Assembly: GCA_016936035.1 (NCBI GenBank)
Contig: JAFGPU010000278.1
Coordinates: 1 to 5,828 of the forward strand
DNA from: Acidimicrobiales bacterium
Lineage (GTDB): Bacteria > Actinomycetota > Acidimicrobiia > Acidimicrobiales > VFJN01
Direction of reading: 5' to 3'
DNA length: 5,828 nt
Every line of letters starts with the position of its first letter. The stretch's first letter is position 1. Of this stretch, positions 1 through 5,711 are shown piece after piece. Made by a program: the position numbers and the translations under genes. The notes under the pieces were generated by a model. The model was not told where the DNA came from. It made no database searches and was given only the letters and a program-made list of their open reading frames with translations.

Positions 1-612
1 GGCATCGAGCACGAGCTCCCGCGTCTGCGAGCCGACCGGGTAGGTCACCCACGGACCCCACGCCCGAGGCGGCCCGTCCACCGGTGCGTACACGGCAAGC
101 TCCTCGTCGAGCAGCGGCGCAGCGGTGACGCCCTCGGGCAGGACGGCGGGCGCGACGCACACCACCACGTCGAGGCGGGCGGCGACGAGACCCCGTAGCA
201 GCTCCCCCGATGGGCCCACCTGGAGGCGAAGGTCGACGCCGGGGCGCGAGGCGCGGAACGCGGCCAGGCCCGCAGCGCAGTGGATCGTCGCCGCCGCGTC
301 GATCATCCCGACCCGCAGTGCGCCGGTCGTGCCGCTGCGCCGCCGCTCGGCCCAGTGGGCGAGGTCCTGCGTGCGGGCCAGCACGGCGTGGGCGTGGTCG
401 AGCACGACCGCAGCGGCCTCGGTGGGCACCCGCCGCCGACCGTCCCGAGCGAACAGGGTGACCCCGAGCCGGCGCTCGAGCTCGGCGAGACCCTGGCTCA
501 ACGCCGACGGAGTGACGCCGACCGCCGTCGCGGCATCCGCCCACGTCGGCGCTTCGTGCACGGCGACGAGGTAGTCGAGCTGCTGGACGGACAGGTTCGG
601 GAGCGACCGCAC
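1..612 (-). CDS. LysR-type transcriptional regulator (C-terminus cut by window edge)
   Basis: The minus-strand frame is open from a GTG at 612-610 to base 1, giving 204 residues; full LysR proteins are about 300, so roughly the last third lies outside the window. Residues 7-66 form the typical winged helix-turn-helix: an L-x-x-L-x-Y-L-V-A-V opening helix, then ADAATAVGVTPSALSQGLAELE (residues about 25-46), then the family-typical L-G-V-x-L-F-x-R at 49-56. A linker helix follows, and GALRVGM (97-103) opens the periplasmic-binding-like effector domain. I chose the GTG at 612 because AGGAAG lies 10 bases upstream and the protein then starts a few residues before the first helix, as usual. An in-frame GTG at 642 would add ten unconvincing residues and would run through the putative operator. 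The gene is divergent from the inositol-phosphate synthase gene, the classic LysR arrangement, so that gene is the likely target. The effector is unknown, though an inositol or sugar phosphate is conceivable. The family call is firm; the target is inferred. Confidence 0.92.
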   Translation of the reverse strand, partial: MRSLPNLSVQQLDYLVAVHEAPTWADAATAVGVTPSALSQGLAELERRLGVTLFARDGRRRVPTEAAAVVLDHAHAVLARTQDLAHWAERRRSGTTGALRVGMIDAAATIHCAAGLAAFRASRPGVDLRLQVGPSGELLRGLVAARLDVVVCVAPAVLPEGVTAAPLLDEELAVYAPVDGPPRAWGPWVTYPVGSQTRELVLDA

Positions 613-615
613 ATC

Positions 616-632
616 GTTCAGGCTTCCTGAAC
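616..632. promoter_or_regulatory. Candidate LysR operator (inverted repeat with T-N11-A)
   Basis: GTTCAGG-CTT-CCTGAAC is a perfect 7-bp inverted repeat with a 3-base centre. It contains the T-N11-A spacing (T618 to A630) expected of LysR-type binding sites. Outside the core, two more positions pair (614 with 634, 613 with 635). It lies between the divergent LysR and inositol-phosphate synthase genes, immediately upstream of the regulator's start. Its centre is about 48 bases upstream of the synthase ATG. Binding by the adjacent LysR protein is inferred from position and pattern, not shown. Confidence 0.55.
623..628 (-). promoter_or_regulatory. Ribosome-binding site of the LysR gene
   Basis: AGGAAG on the minus strand ends 10 bases before the GTG at 612 and decides that start over the in-frame GTG at 642. 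It lies inside the inverted repeat at 616-632, so a protein bound at that repeat would sit on the DNA encoding the regulator's own translation-initiation region. Confidence 0.55.
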
Positions 633-659
633 AATCACCCACAATGCAACACGTTCGTT

Positions 660-665
660 TACGAT
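660..665 (+). promoter_or_regulatory. Candidate -10 box for the inositol-phosphate synthase gene
   Basis: TACGAT matches the TAnnnT core of sigma-70-type -10 elements and ends 6 bases before the ATG at 672, so transcription would start at or next to the A of the start codon. No Shine-Dalgarno-like purine run precedes that ATG, which fits a leaderless mRNA, a common arrangement in Actinomycetota. No good -35 hexamer is visible at 16-18 bases spacing, as is often true of promoters that depend on an activator. Confidence 0.4.
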
Positions 666-671
666 CGCCCC

Positions 672-1973
672 ATGACCGCTCGCACCATCGCCCCGGCCAC
701 CGGCCGGTTGGGCGTCCTCCTTCCCGGCCTCGGCGCTGTGGCCTCCACGGTGATCGCCGGCGTCCTCCAAGCCCGCCAGAGCGGGAGCACCCCGATCGGG
801 TCGCTCAGCCAGATGGCGCACATCCGCCTCGGGGAGCGCGTCGAGGACCGCAACCCGCTGATCAAGGACTTCGTTCCGCTCGCCACGCTCGACGACCTCG
901 TCTTCGGGGCCTGGGACCCGATCTCGCCCAACGCCCTCGAGGCGGCGCGCACCGCCGGCGTGCTCGAGGAGCGGGACATCGCCGCGATCTCGGCCGACCT
1001 CGAGGGCGTCGTGGCGATGGACGCGGTGTTCGACAAGGACTGGGTGAGCCGGCTCGAGGGCACCCGCGTGAAGACCGGGGCCACGAAGCTGGATCTGGCC
1101 CAGGCGCTGATGGACGACATCGAGCGGTTCCGGGTCGACAACGAGTGCGACCGGCTCGTCATGGTCTGGTGCGCCTCGACCGAGGCCTACCGGGACGTCA
1201 CCGAGGTGCACCAGACCGTCGAGGCGTTCGAGGCCGGGCTCGCAGCCAACGACCCGATGATCAGCCCGAGCCAGATCTACGCCTACGCCGCGATCATGAG
1301 CGGGGTCCCGTACGCGAACGGCGCACCCAACCTCAGCTGCGACCTGCCCTGCATGACCGAGCTGGCCGAGCGCAACGGCGTGCCGATCGGCGGCAAGGAC
1401 TTCAAGACCGGCCAGACCCTGATGAAGACGATCCTCGCCCCCGGCCTGAAGGCGCGCATGCTCGGCCTGAACGGCTGGTTCTCGACGAACATCCTCGGCA
1501 ACCGCGACGGCGAGGTCCTCGACAACCCCGAGAACTTCAGGTCGAAGGAGGTCTCGAAGCTGGGCGTGCTGGACACGATCCTCCAGCCCGACGCCTACCC
1601 CGAGCTGTACTCGGACATCTCCCACGTGGTCCGCATCAACTACTACCCGCCCCGAGGCGACAACAAGGAGGGGTGGGACAACATCGACATCTTCGGGTGG
1701 ATGGGCTACCCGATGCAGATCAAGATCGACTTCCTCTGCCGCGACTCGATCCTCGCCGCGCCGCTCGTGCTGGACCTCGCCCTGTTCTTCGACCTGGCCG
1801 CTCGCGCCGGCGAGAACGGCGTGCAGGAGTGGCTGAGCTTCTACTTCAAGGCGCCGATGACCGCCCGCCCCGATCTCTTGCCCGAGCACGACATCTTCAT
1901 CCAGCAGCTCAAGCTGAAGAACACCCTGCGCGAGTGGATGGGCGAGGAGCCGGTCACCCACAGCGAGGCATAG
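672..1973 (+). CDS. ino1: Inositol-3-phosphate synthase (myo-inositol-1-phosphate synthase, long form)
   Basis: This cytosolic NAD-dependent enzyme converts D-glucose 6-phosphate to 1D-myo-inositol 3-phosphate, the first committed step to inositol, phosphatidylinositol and related compounds. The 433-aa protein opens with a glycine-containing NAD-binding strand-turn-helix (GRLGVLLPGLGAVAST, residues 11-26). Other conserved blocks are FGAWDP (78-83), WCASTE (166-171), GAPN (217-220), GKDFKTGQT (241-249), STNILGNRDG (271-280), FRSKEVSK (289-296, with the lysine pair K292/K296 of the active-site region), GDNK (329-332) and CRDSILAAP (356-364). These cover both the NAD-binding part and the inserted catalytic/tetramerisation part, so the enzyme looks intact. 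Blocks such as INYYPPR and NIDIFGWMGYP resemble the long bacterial type I recall from Bacteroides, not the roughly 370-aa mycobacterial Ino1. The ATG at 672 is the first start in frame and puts the NAD motif about ten residues in. It is divergent from the LysR gene, its probable regulator. Confidence 0.95.
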   Translation: MTARTIAPATGRLGVLLPGLGAVASTVIAGVLQARQSGSTPIGSLSQMAHIRLGERVEDRNPLIKDFVPLATLDDLVFGAWDPISPNALEAARTAGVLEERDIAAISADLEGVVAMDAVFDKDWVSRLEGTRVKTGATKLDLAQALMDDIERFRVDNECDRLVMVWCASTEAYRDVTEVHQTVEAFEAGLAANDPMISPSQIYAYAAIMSGVPYANGAPNLSCDLPCMTELAERNGVPIGGKDFKTGQTLMKTILAPGLKARMLGLNGWFSTNILGNRDGEVLDNPENFRSKEVSKLGVLDTILQPDAYPELYSDISHVVRINYYPPRGDNKEGWDNIDIFGWMGYPMQIKIDFLCRDSILAAPLVLDLALFFDLAARAGENGVQEWLSFYFKAPMTARPDLLPEHDIFIQQLKLKNTLREWMGEEPVTHSEA

Positions 1974-1981
1974 GGCGCCCG

Positions 1982-2002
1982 GCACGGTGTGACGGGCCGT
2001 GC
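1982..2002 (+). terminator. Intergenic hairpin, possible weak terminator or attenuator
   Basis: GCACGG (1982-1987) pairs perfectly with CCGTGC (1997-2002) across a 9-base loop, starting 8 bases after the synthase stop codon. No run of T follows, so it does not meet the standard intrinsic-terminator pattern. It could trim or dampen read-through from the synthase into the ABC genes, or be chance pairing in GC-rich DNA. Confidence 0.25.
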
Positions 2003-2040
2003 AGACCCGCGGTCGCCGTGCTGCGCGAGACTGCGCCCCG

Positions 2041-2982
2041 ATGCACCCCGTGCCGGTCCCGCCCCTCCTCCGCGCGACCGCCGTGACCATGGACTACGGC
2101 GGCGGGGCCGTCGCCCTCGCCGGTCTGACCGTCGAGGTGCCACCAGGCTCGGTCGGGCTCGTCGGCGCCAATGGCGCCGGCAAGACCACGCTGTTCCGGC
2201 TCATGCTCGGGCTGATGCAACCGTCGTCGGGTGCCCTCGAGGTGACGGGACGGAACGTGGCCGCCGACCCCGTGGGCATCCGCAGCCGTCTCGGGTACAT
2301 GCCCGAGCACGACTGCCTGCCGCTCGACCAGACCGCGTCGGACGTCGTCGCCACCTTCGGCGAGCTCGCCGGGCTTCCGCCCCGCGCCGCACGCCAGCGG
2401 GCGTCGGACGTGCTCGACCTCGTGGGGCTGGACGAGGCCCGGTTCCGGCCCGTCGGCGGGTTCTCCACCGGCATGCGCCAACGGACCAAGCTGGCCCAGG
2501 CCCTGGTCGCCGACCCACAGCTCGTGCTGCTCGACGAGCCGACCGCAGGCCTCGACCCGGTCGGGCGCGAGGACATGCTCGAGCTGGTGGGCCGCCTGGC
2601 CGGCTTCGGCATCTCGATCATCCTGGCGACGCACCTGCTCGACGACGTGCAGCGCGTGTGCGACCACGTGGTCATGATCGACCGCGGCCGCCTGGTGCTG
2701 GCCGGCCCCATCGACCAGCTCATGCAGACGACCGGTGTCCTGCGCGTCGAGGTGGGGGGCCGTGCGGGCGCGGTCGAGGTGGTGGCCGCCGCCCTGGCCG
2801 AGCGGGGTCTCGCGGCGCGGGCGGTCGACGCCCACAGCGTCGAGGTCGACACCCGTGAGCACGGCGAGATCGCGTTCGACATCGTGCGCGACACGGTGGC
2901 CGACAACGGCCTGCGGCTGTACGCCCTGACGACACGCCATCGCTCGCTCGACGACCTGTTCCTCCAGGAAGCCGGCCGATGA
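2041..2982 (+). CDS. ABC-2-type exporter ATP-binding protein, first copy
   Basis: This is a 313-aa cytoplasmic ATPase that would power the membrane subunits encoded just downstream. It shows, in order: Walker A GANGAGKTT (42-50); a Q-loop region with Glu in place of Gln (GYMPE, 85-89); the ABC signature as FSTGMRQ (141-147); Walker B LVLLDE (161-166) with catalytic Glu166; D-loop AGLDP (169-173); and switch His198. A further domain of about 90 residues ends in RSLDDLFLQ (301-309), the usual C-terminal motif of CcmA/NatA-like ATPases. I chose the ATG at 2041, with weak GAGA upstream. The in-frame GTG at 1999 lies within a hairpin stem and adds arginine-rich sequence unlike the family, while the ATG at 2089 would remove the first beta strand. 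It starts 67 bases after the synthase gene, so co-transcription is possible but unproven. It overlaps the permease gene by 4 bases. The substrate is unknown. Confidence 0.93.
   Translation: MHPVPVPPLLRATAVTMDYGGGAVALAGLTVEVPPGSVGLVGANGAGKTTLFRLMLGLMQPSSGALEVTGRNVAADPVGIRSRLGYMPEHDCLPLDQTASDVVATFGELAGLPPRAARQRASDVLDLVGLDEARFRPVGGFSTGMRQRTKLAQALVADPQLVLLDEPTAGLDPVGREDMLELVGRLAGFGISIILATHLLDDVQRVCDHVVMIDRGRLVLAGPIDQLMQTTGVLRVEVGGRAGAVEVVAAALAERGLAARAVDAHSVEVDTREHGEIAFDIVRDTVADNGLRLYALTTRHRSLDDLFLQEAGR
2966..2971 (+). promoter_or_regulatory. Ribosome-binding site of the first permease gene
   Basis: AGGAAG lies 7 bases before the ATG at 2979, inside the end of the ATPase gene. It is the best Shine-Dalgarno match in the window and fixes the ATGA-overlap start. 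Confidence 0.7.
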
Positions 2983-3881
2983 CCACCCTGCCCCCGACGA
3001 TGCCGGGCGCCGTCTACGACCGGGGCTACCGGCCCTACGACGGTCCCCGCGGCGGGCGCCGCCACGCGACGATGGCCCTGTGGCGCCTGTCCGTGCGTCG
3101 AGCGCTGGGCCTGCGACGCTCCTGGCGGCAGAAGTACTTCCCCTGGTCGCTCCTCGCCATCACCACGGTGCCGGCGATCGTGAACGTCGGCGTCGGGTAC
3201 GCCATCAAGGACGACCCGCTCGAGCTGCCCGAGTTCGAGTTCTTCACCTATCGCGAGTACGTCGGCGTGTCGACGGCGCTGCTACTGTTCGTCGCGCTCA
3301 CCGCACCAGACATCGTGTGCCCGGACCGGGCGCAGCGGGTGCTGCCGCTGCTCTTCTCCCGGCCGCTGACCGGCGTCGACTACGTGGTGGCCAAGGTGGG
3401 TGCGATGGCGACCATCGTGTTCGGCTTCGGCTTCCTCCCCCACGTCGTGCTGTTCGTCGGGCAGATGCTGGTCAGCGACGGGGCCCTCGACTACCTCACC
3501 GACAACGCCGAGGTGCTGTGGCAGGTGCCGGTGTCGGTCGCCATCCTGGCGCTGTACTACGCCGCCATCGGGGTCGCGCTCGCGTCGCTCACCGACCGGC
3601 GCATCGTGGGCGGTGTCGCCATCCTCGGCATGGCGTTGATCACCTCCGCCGTGTCCGGCATCCTCGTCCAGGCATCAGACGGCAGCACCGCGCTCGCCGT
3701 CGTCAACGTCCTCGCGCTGCCGCTGGCCGTGCGCGACCTCGTGTTCCTCGGCCACATCGGCCCCGAGTCCGGGCTGTCCGGGGTCGACGGCGGCGGCGTG
3801 CTCGCCGTCGGCGCCTACCTCGTCGTCCTCCTCAGCGCGCTGGCGCTGCTGTTCCACCGCTACCGCGAGGTCGATCTGTGA
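2979..3881 (+). CDS. ABC-2-type transporter permease, first copy
   Basis: This 300-aa integral membrane protein is the likely partner of the ATPase encoded upstream. A cytoplasmic N-terminus carries the YDRGYRPYDGPRGGR segment (13-27), a Y-R-x-Y-D-G-P-R motif I recall from many ABC-2 permeases of this kind. About six hydrophobic segments follow, near residues 55-75, 95-112, 138-163, 183-204, 209-231 and 273-292. Between the second and third is CPDRAQRVLPLLFSRPL (114-130), the counterpart of the D-R-R-x-G-T-L-x-x-L-L-S-x-P loop that contacts the ATPase in ABC-2 systems. The ATG overlaps the upstream stop as ATGA and is preceded by a strong ribosome-binding site. No signal peptide is visible and the positive loops fit a cytoplasmic N-terminus. 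ABC-2 membership is clear from context and topology; what is moved is not known. Confidence 0.88.
   Translation: MTTLPPTMPGAVYDRGYRPYDGPRGGRRHATMALWRLSVRRALGLRRSWRQKYFPWSLLAITTVPAIVNVGVGYAIKDDPLELPEFEFFTYREYVGVSTALLLFVALTAPDIVCPDRAQRVLPLLFSRPLTGVDYVVAKVGAMATIVFGFGFLPHVVLFVGQMLVSDGALDYLTDNAEVLWQVPVSVAILALYYAAIGVALASLTDRRIVGGVAILGMALITSAVSGILVQASDGSTALAVVNVLALPLAVRDLVFLGHIGPESGLSGVDGGGVLAVGAYLVVLLSALALLFHRYREVDL
3867..3870 (+). promoter_or_regulatory. Ribosome-binding site of the second ATPase gene
   Basis: GAGG lies 7 bases before the GTG at 3878, within the last codons of the permease gene. It supports the GTGA-overlap start, and therefore translation of the polyproline N-terminus, over a later start at GTG 4037. 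Confidence 0.55.
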
Positions 3882-4927
3882 CGGCCCCCCTCGGCGAGGT
3901 GCCTCCCGCCCGGTCCTCTCCCCCGCCACCGCCGCCACCACCGCCGCCACCGCCGGCATCACCACGGGCACCCGCTCCCCCGTCGCCGTCCCCGTCAGCG
4001 GCCGACCCGGCGTTCGTCGACGACGCGACCGTCACGGTGCAGCAGGCGTCGGTGTGGTTCGGGCACAAGGTGGCGTTGACGGAGCTGTCGTGCTCGTTCG
4101 GTCCCGGCGTCACCGGGCTGCTCGGCCCCAACGGTGCGGGGAAGACCACGCTCATGCGGGCCATCACCGGCCTGCTGCCGCTCAACGACGGGATCGTCCG
4201 GGTGTTGGGACGCGACCCCCACCGTGACCGTGACGTCCAGCGGGCCGTCGCGCTGGTGCCCGAGGACGAGGCGGTGCCCCCCGCCCTGACCGCCCGGCGG
4301 CTCGTCCGGTACACCGCGGCCCTGCACCGGGTCGACGACGCCACGCTGCCCGAGCGGTGCCTCGCGGCCGTCGGGCTCACCGACGTGGCCGACCGCAAGG
4401 TCGGCGGCTTCAGCAAGGGCATGCGCCAGCGGGCCAAGATCGCCGCCGCACTGGTCACCCGCCCCCAGGTCCTGGTGCTCGACGAGCCCCTCAACGGCGC
4501 CGATCCCGTCCAGCGGGTCGCGCTCATCGACCTCTTCCACGCGCTCGGCGACCAGGGGCACACCGTCATCGTCAGCTCGCACGTGCTGCACGAGGTCGAA
4601 CGACTCGCCTCACGACAGATCGTCGTCATCCGCGGCCGGCTGGCCGCCGCCGGCGAACACCACGCGATCCGCGACGGGCTGGCCGAGCGCCCCCGATCGG
4701 TGATGGTGCGCACGCCGCAGGCCCGCGCGCTCGCGGCCCGGCTGGTGGGGCTCGACGTGGTGCGGGGCGTCACGGTCGACGGCCACTCGCTCGTCGTGTC
4801 GTCGCTGCGGGCCGGCGAGCTGGCCGAGCTGCTGCCCCGGGCCGCACGCGACGCCGGCGCGCGGCTCGTCGAGGTCCGGCCGCTCGACGATTCGCTCGAG
4901 AGCGTCTTCCGCGAGCTGCTGCAGTGA
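3878..4927 (+). CDS. ABC-2-type exporter ATP-binding protein, second copy, with polyproline N-terminus
   Basis: This is a 349-aa cytoplasmic ATPase. The frame is open far upstream, but the real start is almost certainly the GTG at 3878: it overlaps the permease stop as GTGA and has GAGG 7 bases before it. Residues 1-50 are a disordered Pro/Ala/Ser-rich leader including twelve consecutive prolines (15-26). The nucleotide-binding domain then shows Walker A GPNGAGKTT (83-91), a Q-loop region with Glu in place of Gln (VPED, 127-130), signature FSKGMRQ (178-184), Walker B VLVLDE (198-203) with catalytic Glu203, and switch His235. The D-loop region reads DEPLNGADP rather than the usual DEPTxGLDP. 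The C-terminus ends in SLESVFREL. Signature-to-Walker-B similarity to the first ATPase points to a shared origin. A start at GTG 4037 would drop the proline leader but would leave a 155-base gap unlike the rest of the operon. All catalytic motifs are present, so it should be active. Confidence 0.92.
   Translation: MTAPLGEVPPARSSPPPPPPPPPPPPASPRAPAPPSPSPSAADPAFVDDATVTVQQASVWFGHKVALTELSCSFGPGVTGLLGPNGAGKTTLMRAITGLLPLNDGIVRVLGRDPHRDRDVQRAVALVPEDEAVPPALTARRLVRYTAALHRVDDATLPERCLAAVGLTDVADRKVGGFSKGMRQRAKIAAALVTRPQVLVLDEPLNGADPVQRVALIDLFHALGDQGHTVIVSSHVLHEVERLASRQIVVIRGRLAAAGEHHAIRDGLAERPRSVMVRTPQARALAARLVGLDVVRGVTVDGHSLVVSSLRAGELAELLPRAARDAGARLVEVRPLDDSLESVFRELLQ
3920..3955 (+). repeat. CCN triplet repeat encoding twelve prolines
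   Basis: Twelve consecutive proline codons (CCC once, CCG seven times, CCA four times) encode residues 15-26 of the second ATPase. The mixed CCG/CCA array is a short imperfect trinucleotide repeat. Any slippage in threes would change proline number without breaking the frame. Polyproline runs are known to stall ribosomes unless rescued by EF-P. Confidence 0.85.
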
Positions 4928-5706
4928 CCACCGCACCCGCTCCCCCGCCGCCCAGCCGGTCACGATCGCTGCCCAGCCCGTTCGTGGCGGTGCTCGGCTA
5001 CACGTTGCGGGCCTGCCTGCCGGCCCGGCGCTGGTGGGGCGTGCTCCTGCCCTGCCTCGGCGCGGTCTTGTTCGGCTGGCTCACCACCGTCGCCGACACC
5101 ACGACCCAGCGGGCCTTCGCCTTCGTGGCCGAGCAGGGGCTGTTCGGCCTGGTGATGCCGCTCACGTGCCTGGTCATCGGCGATGCCGTGCTGGCCGCCG
5201 ACCGACGAGCCGGCACGTTCGCGTTCACCTGGCTGTCGCCGGTCAGCTTCGCCACGATCGTCGTCGGACGGTGGCTGGGCGGTTGGATCGTGGCCCTCGT
5301 CACCGTAGTGCCGGCGCTCGTCCTGGCCACCGTGGTCGCCGGCGTGCCGGAAGGTCTGGTCGCCATGGCCGTCGCCGCCGGCGCCGGATCGGCCGCCTAC
5401 ATCGCCCTGTTCGTCATGCTCGGCGTGACCACGCGCCGCTCCGCCGTGTGGGCGCTCGCCGTGGTGTTCCTCGGCGAACGCCTGCTGGGCGAGGCGCTCT
5501 CCGGCATCGCCCAGGTCTCGCCCATGTGGGAGGCGCAACAGGTGTACGCGGGCCTGGCCGACGACGCCGGCGGCTGGCGCCTCGTGCGCGACGGCACCCC
5601 GCAGGGCTGGGCGGCGGTGGCGCGGCTGACGACCATCGTGATCGTCACGCTGGCGGTCAGCACCTGGCGCCTGGGGCACCTGCGGCCCACCGGCGGCGAC
5701 GAGTAG
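4924..5706 (+). CDS. ABC-2-type transporter permease, second copy
   Basis: This 260-aa integral membrane protein is the last gene of the exporter chain. The frame is open upstream into the ATPase gene. The start is taken at the GTG at 4924, which overlaps the upstream stop as GTGA and has a weak GCGAG 8 bases before it. The N-terminal 19 residues are Pro/Ser/Arg-rich with a PPPP run (7-10). Hydrophobic segments lie near 37-56, 72-92, 114-140, 147-169, 174-190 and 230-248. Between the second and third is DRRAGTFAFTWLSPVSF (93-109), the ABC-2 loop equivalent to residues 114-130 of the first permease, followed by the GRWLGGW start of the next helix. It is shorter than the first permease and lacks that protein's YRPYDGPR leader, so the two membrane subunits are divergent and may form an asymmetric pair. 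The substrate is unknown. Confidence 0.85.
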   Translation: MTTAPAPPPPSRSRSLPSPFVAVLGYTLRACLPARRWWGVLLPCLGAVLFGWLTTVADTTTQRAFAFVAEQGLFGLVMPLTCLVIGDAVLAADRRAGTFAFTWLSPVSFATIVVGRWLGGWIVALVTVVPALVLATVVAGVPEGLVAMAVAAGAGSAAYIALFVMLGVTTRRSAVWALAVVFLGERLLGEALSGIAQVSPMWEAQQVYAGLADDAGGWRLVRDGTPQGWAAVARLTTIVIVTLAVSTWRLGHLRPTGGDE

Positions 5707-5711
5707 GCGCG

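Noticed and set aside
125..630. Three overlapping plus-strand frames at the left edge
   Set aside because: They are Arg/Ala/Pro-rich and lie opposite the LysR reading frame, which has a clear helix-turn-helix.
662..667. CGATCG palindrome just before the synthase start as a second operator
   Set aside because: A 6-base palindrome is expected by chance in this composition and lacks the LysR spacing.
618..2090. A 490-codon open frame antisense to the inositol-phosphate synthase gene
   Set aside because: It is rich in His, Asp, Val and Gly with no recognisable domain and lies opposite a clearly conserved enzyme; long antisense frames are expected in high-GC DNA.
2281..2310. Glutamate instead of glutamine in the Q-loop of both ATPases as a possible inactivating change
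   Set aside because: A P-E sequence at this point is, to my knowledge, common in CcmA/NatA-like ATPases of ABC-2 systems, so it is not a defect.
1954..2940. A 328-codon antisense frame opposite the first ATPase gene
   Set aside because: It is a compositional shadow of a gene with all ABC motifs intact on the plus strand.
3080..3877. Upstream extension of the second ATPase frame through the first permease gene
   Set aside because: The extension is low-complexity Arg/Ala sequence in another frame of a membrane protein gene; the GTGA overlap at 3878 with GAGG upstream is the credible start.
4357..4923. Upstream extension of the second permease frame into the second ATPase gene
   Set aside because: It is Arg-rich shadow sequence; the permease proper begins at the GTG overlapping the ATPase stop.
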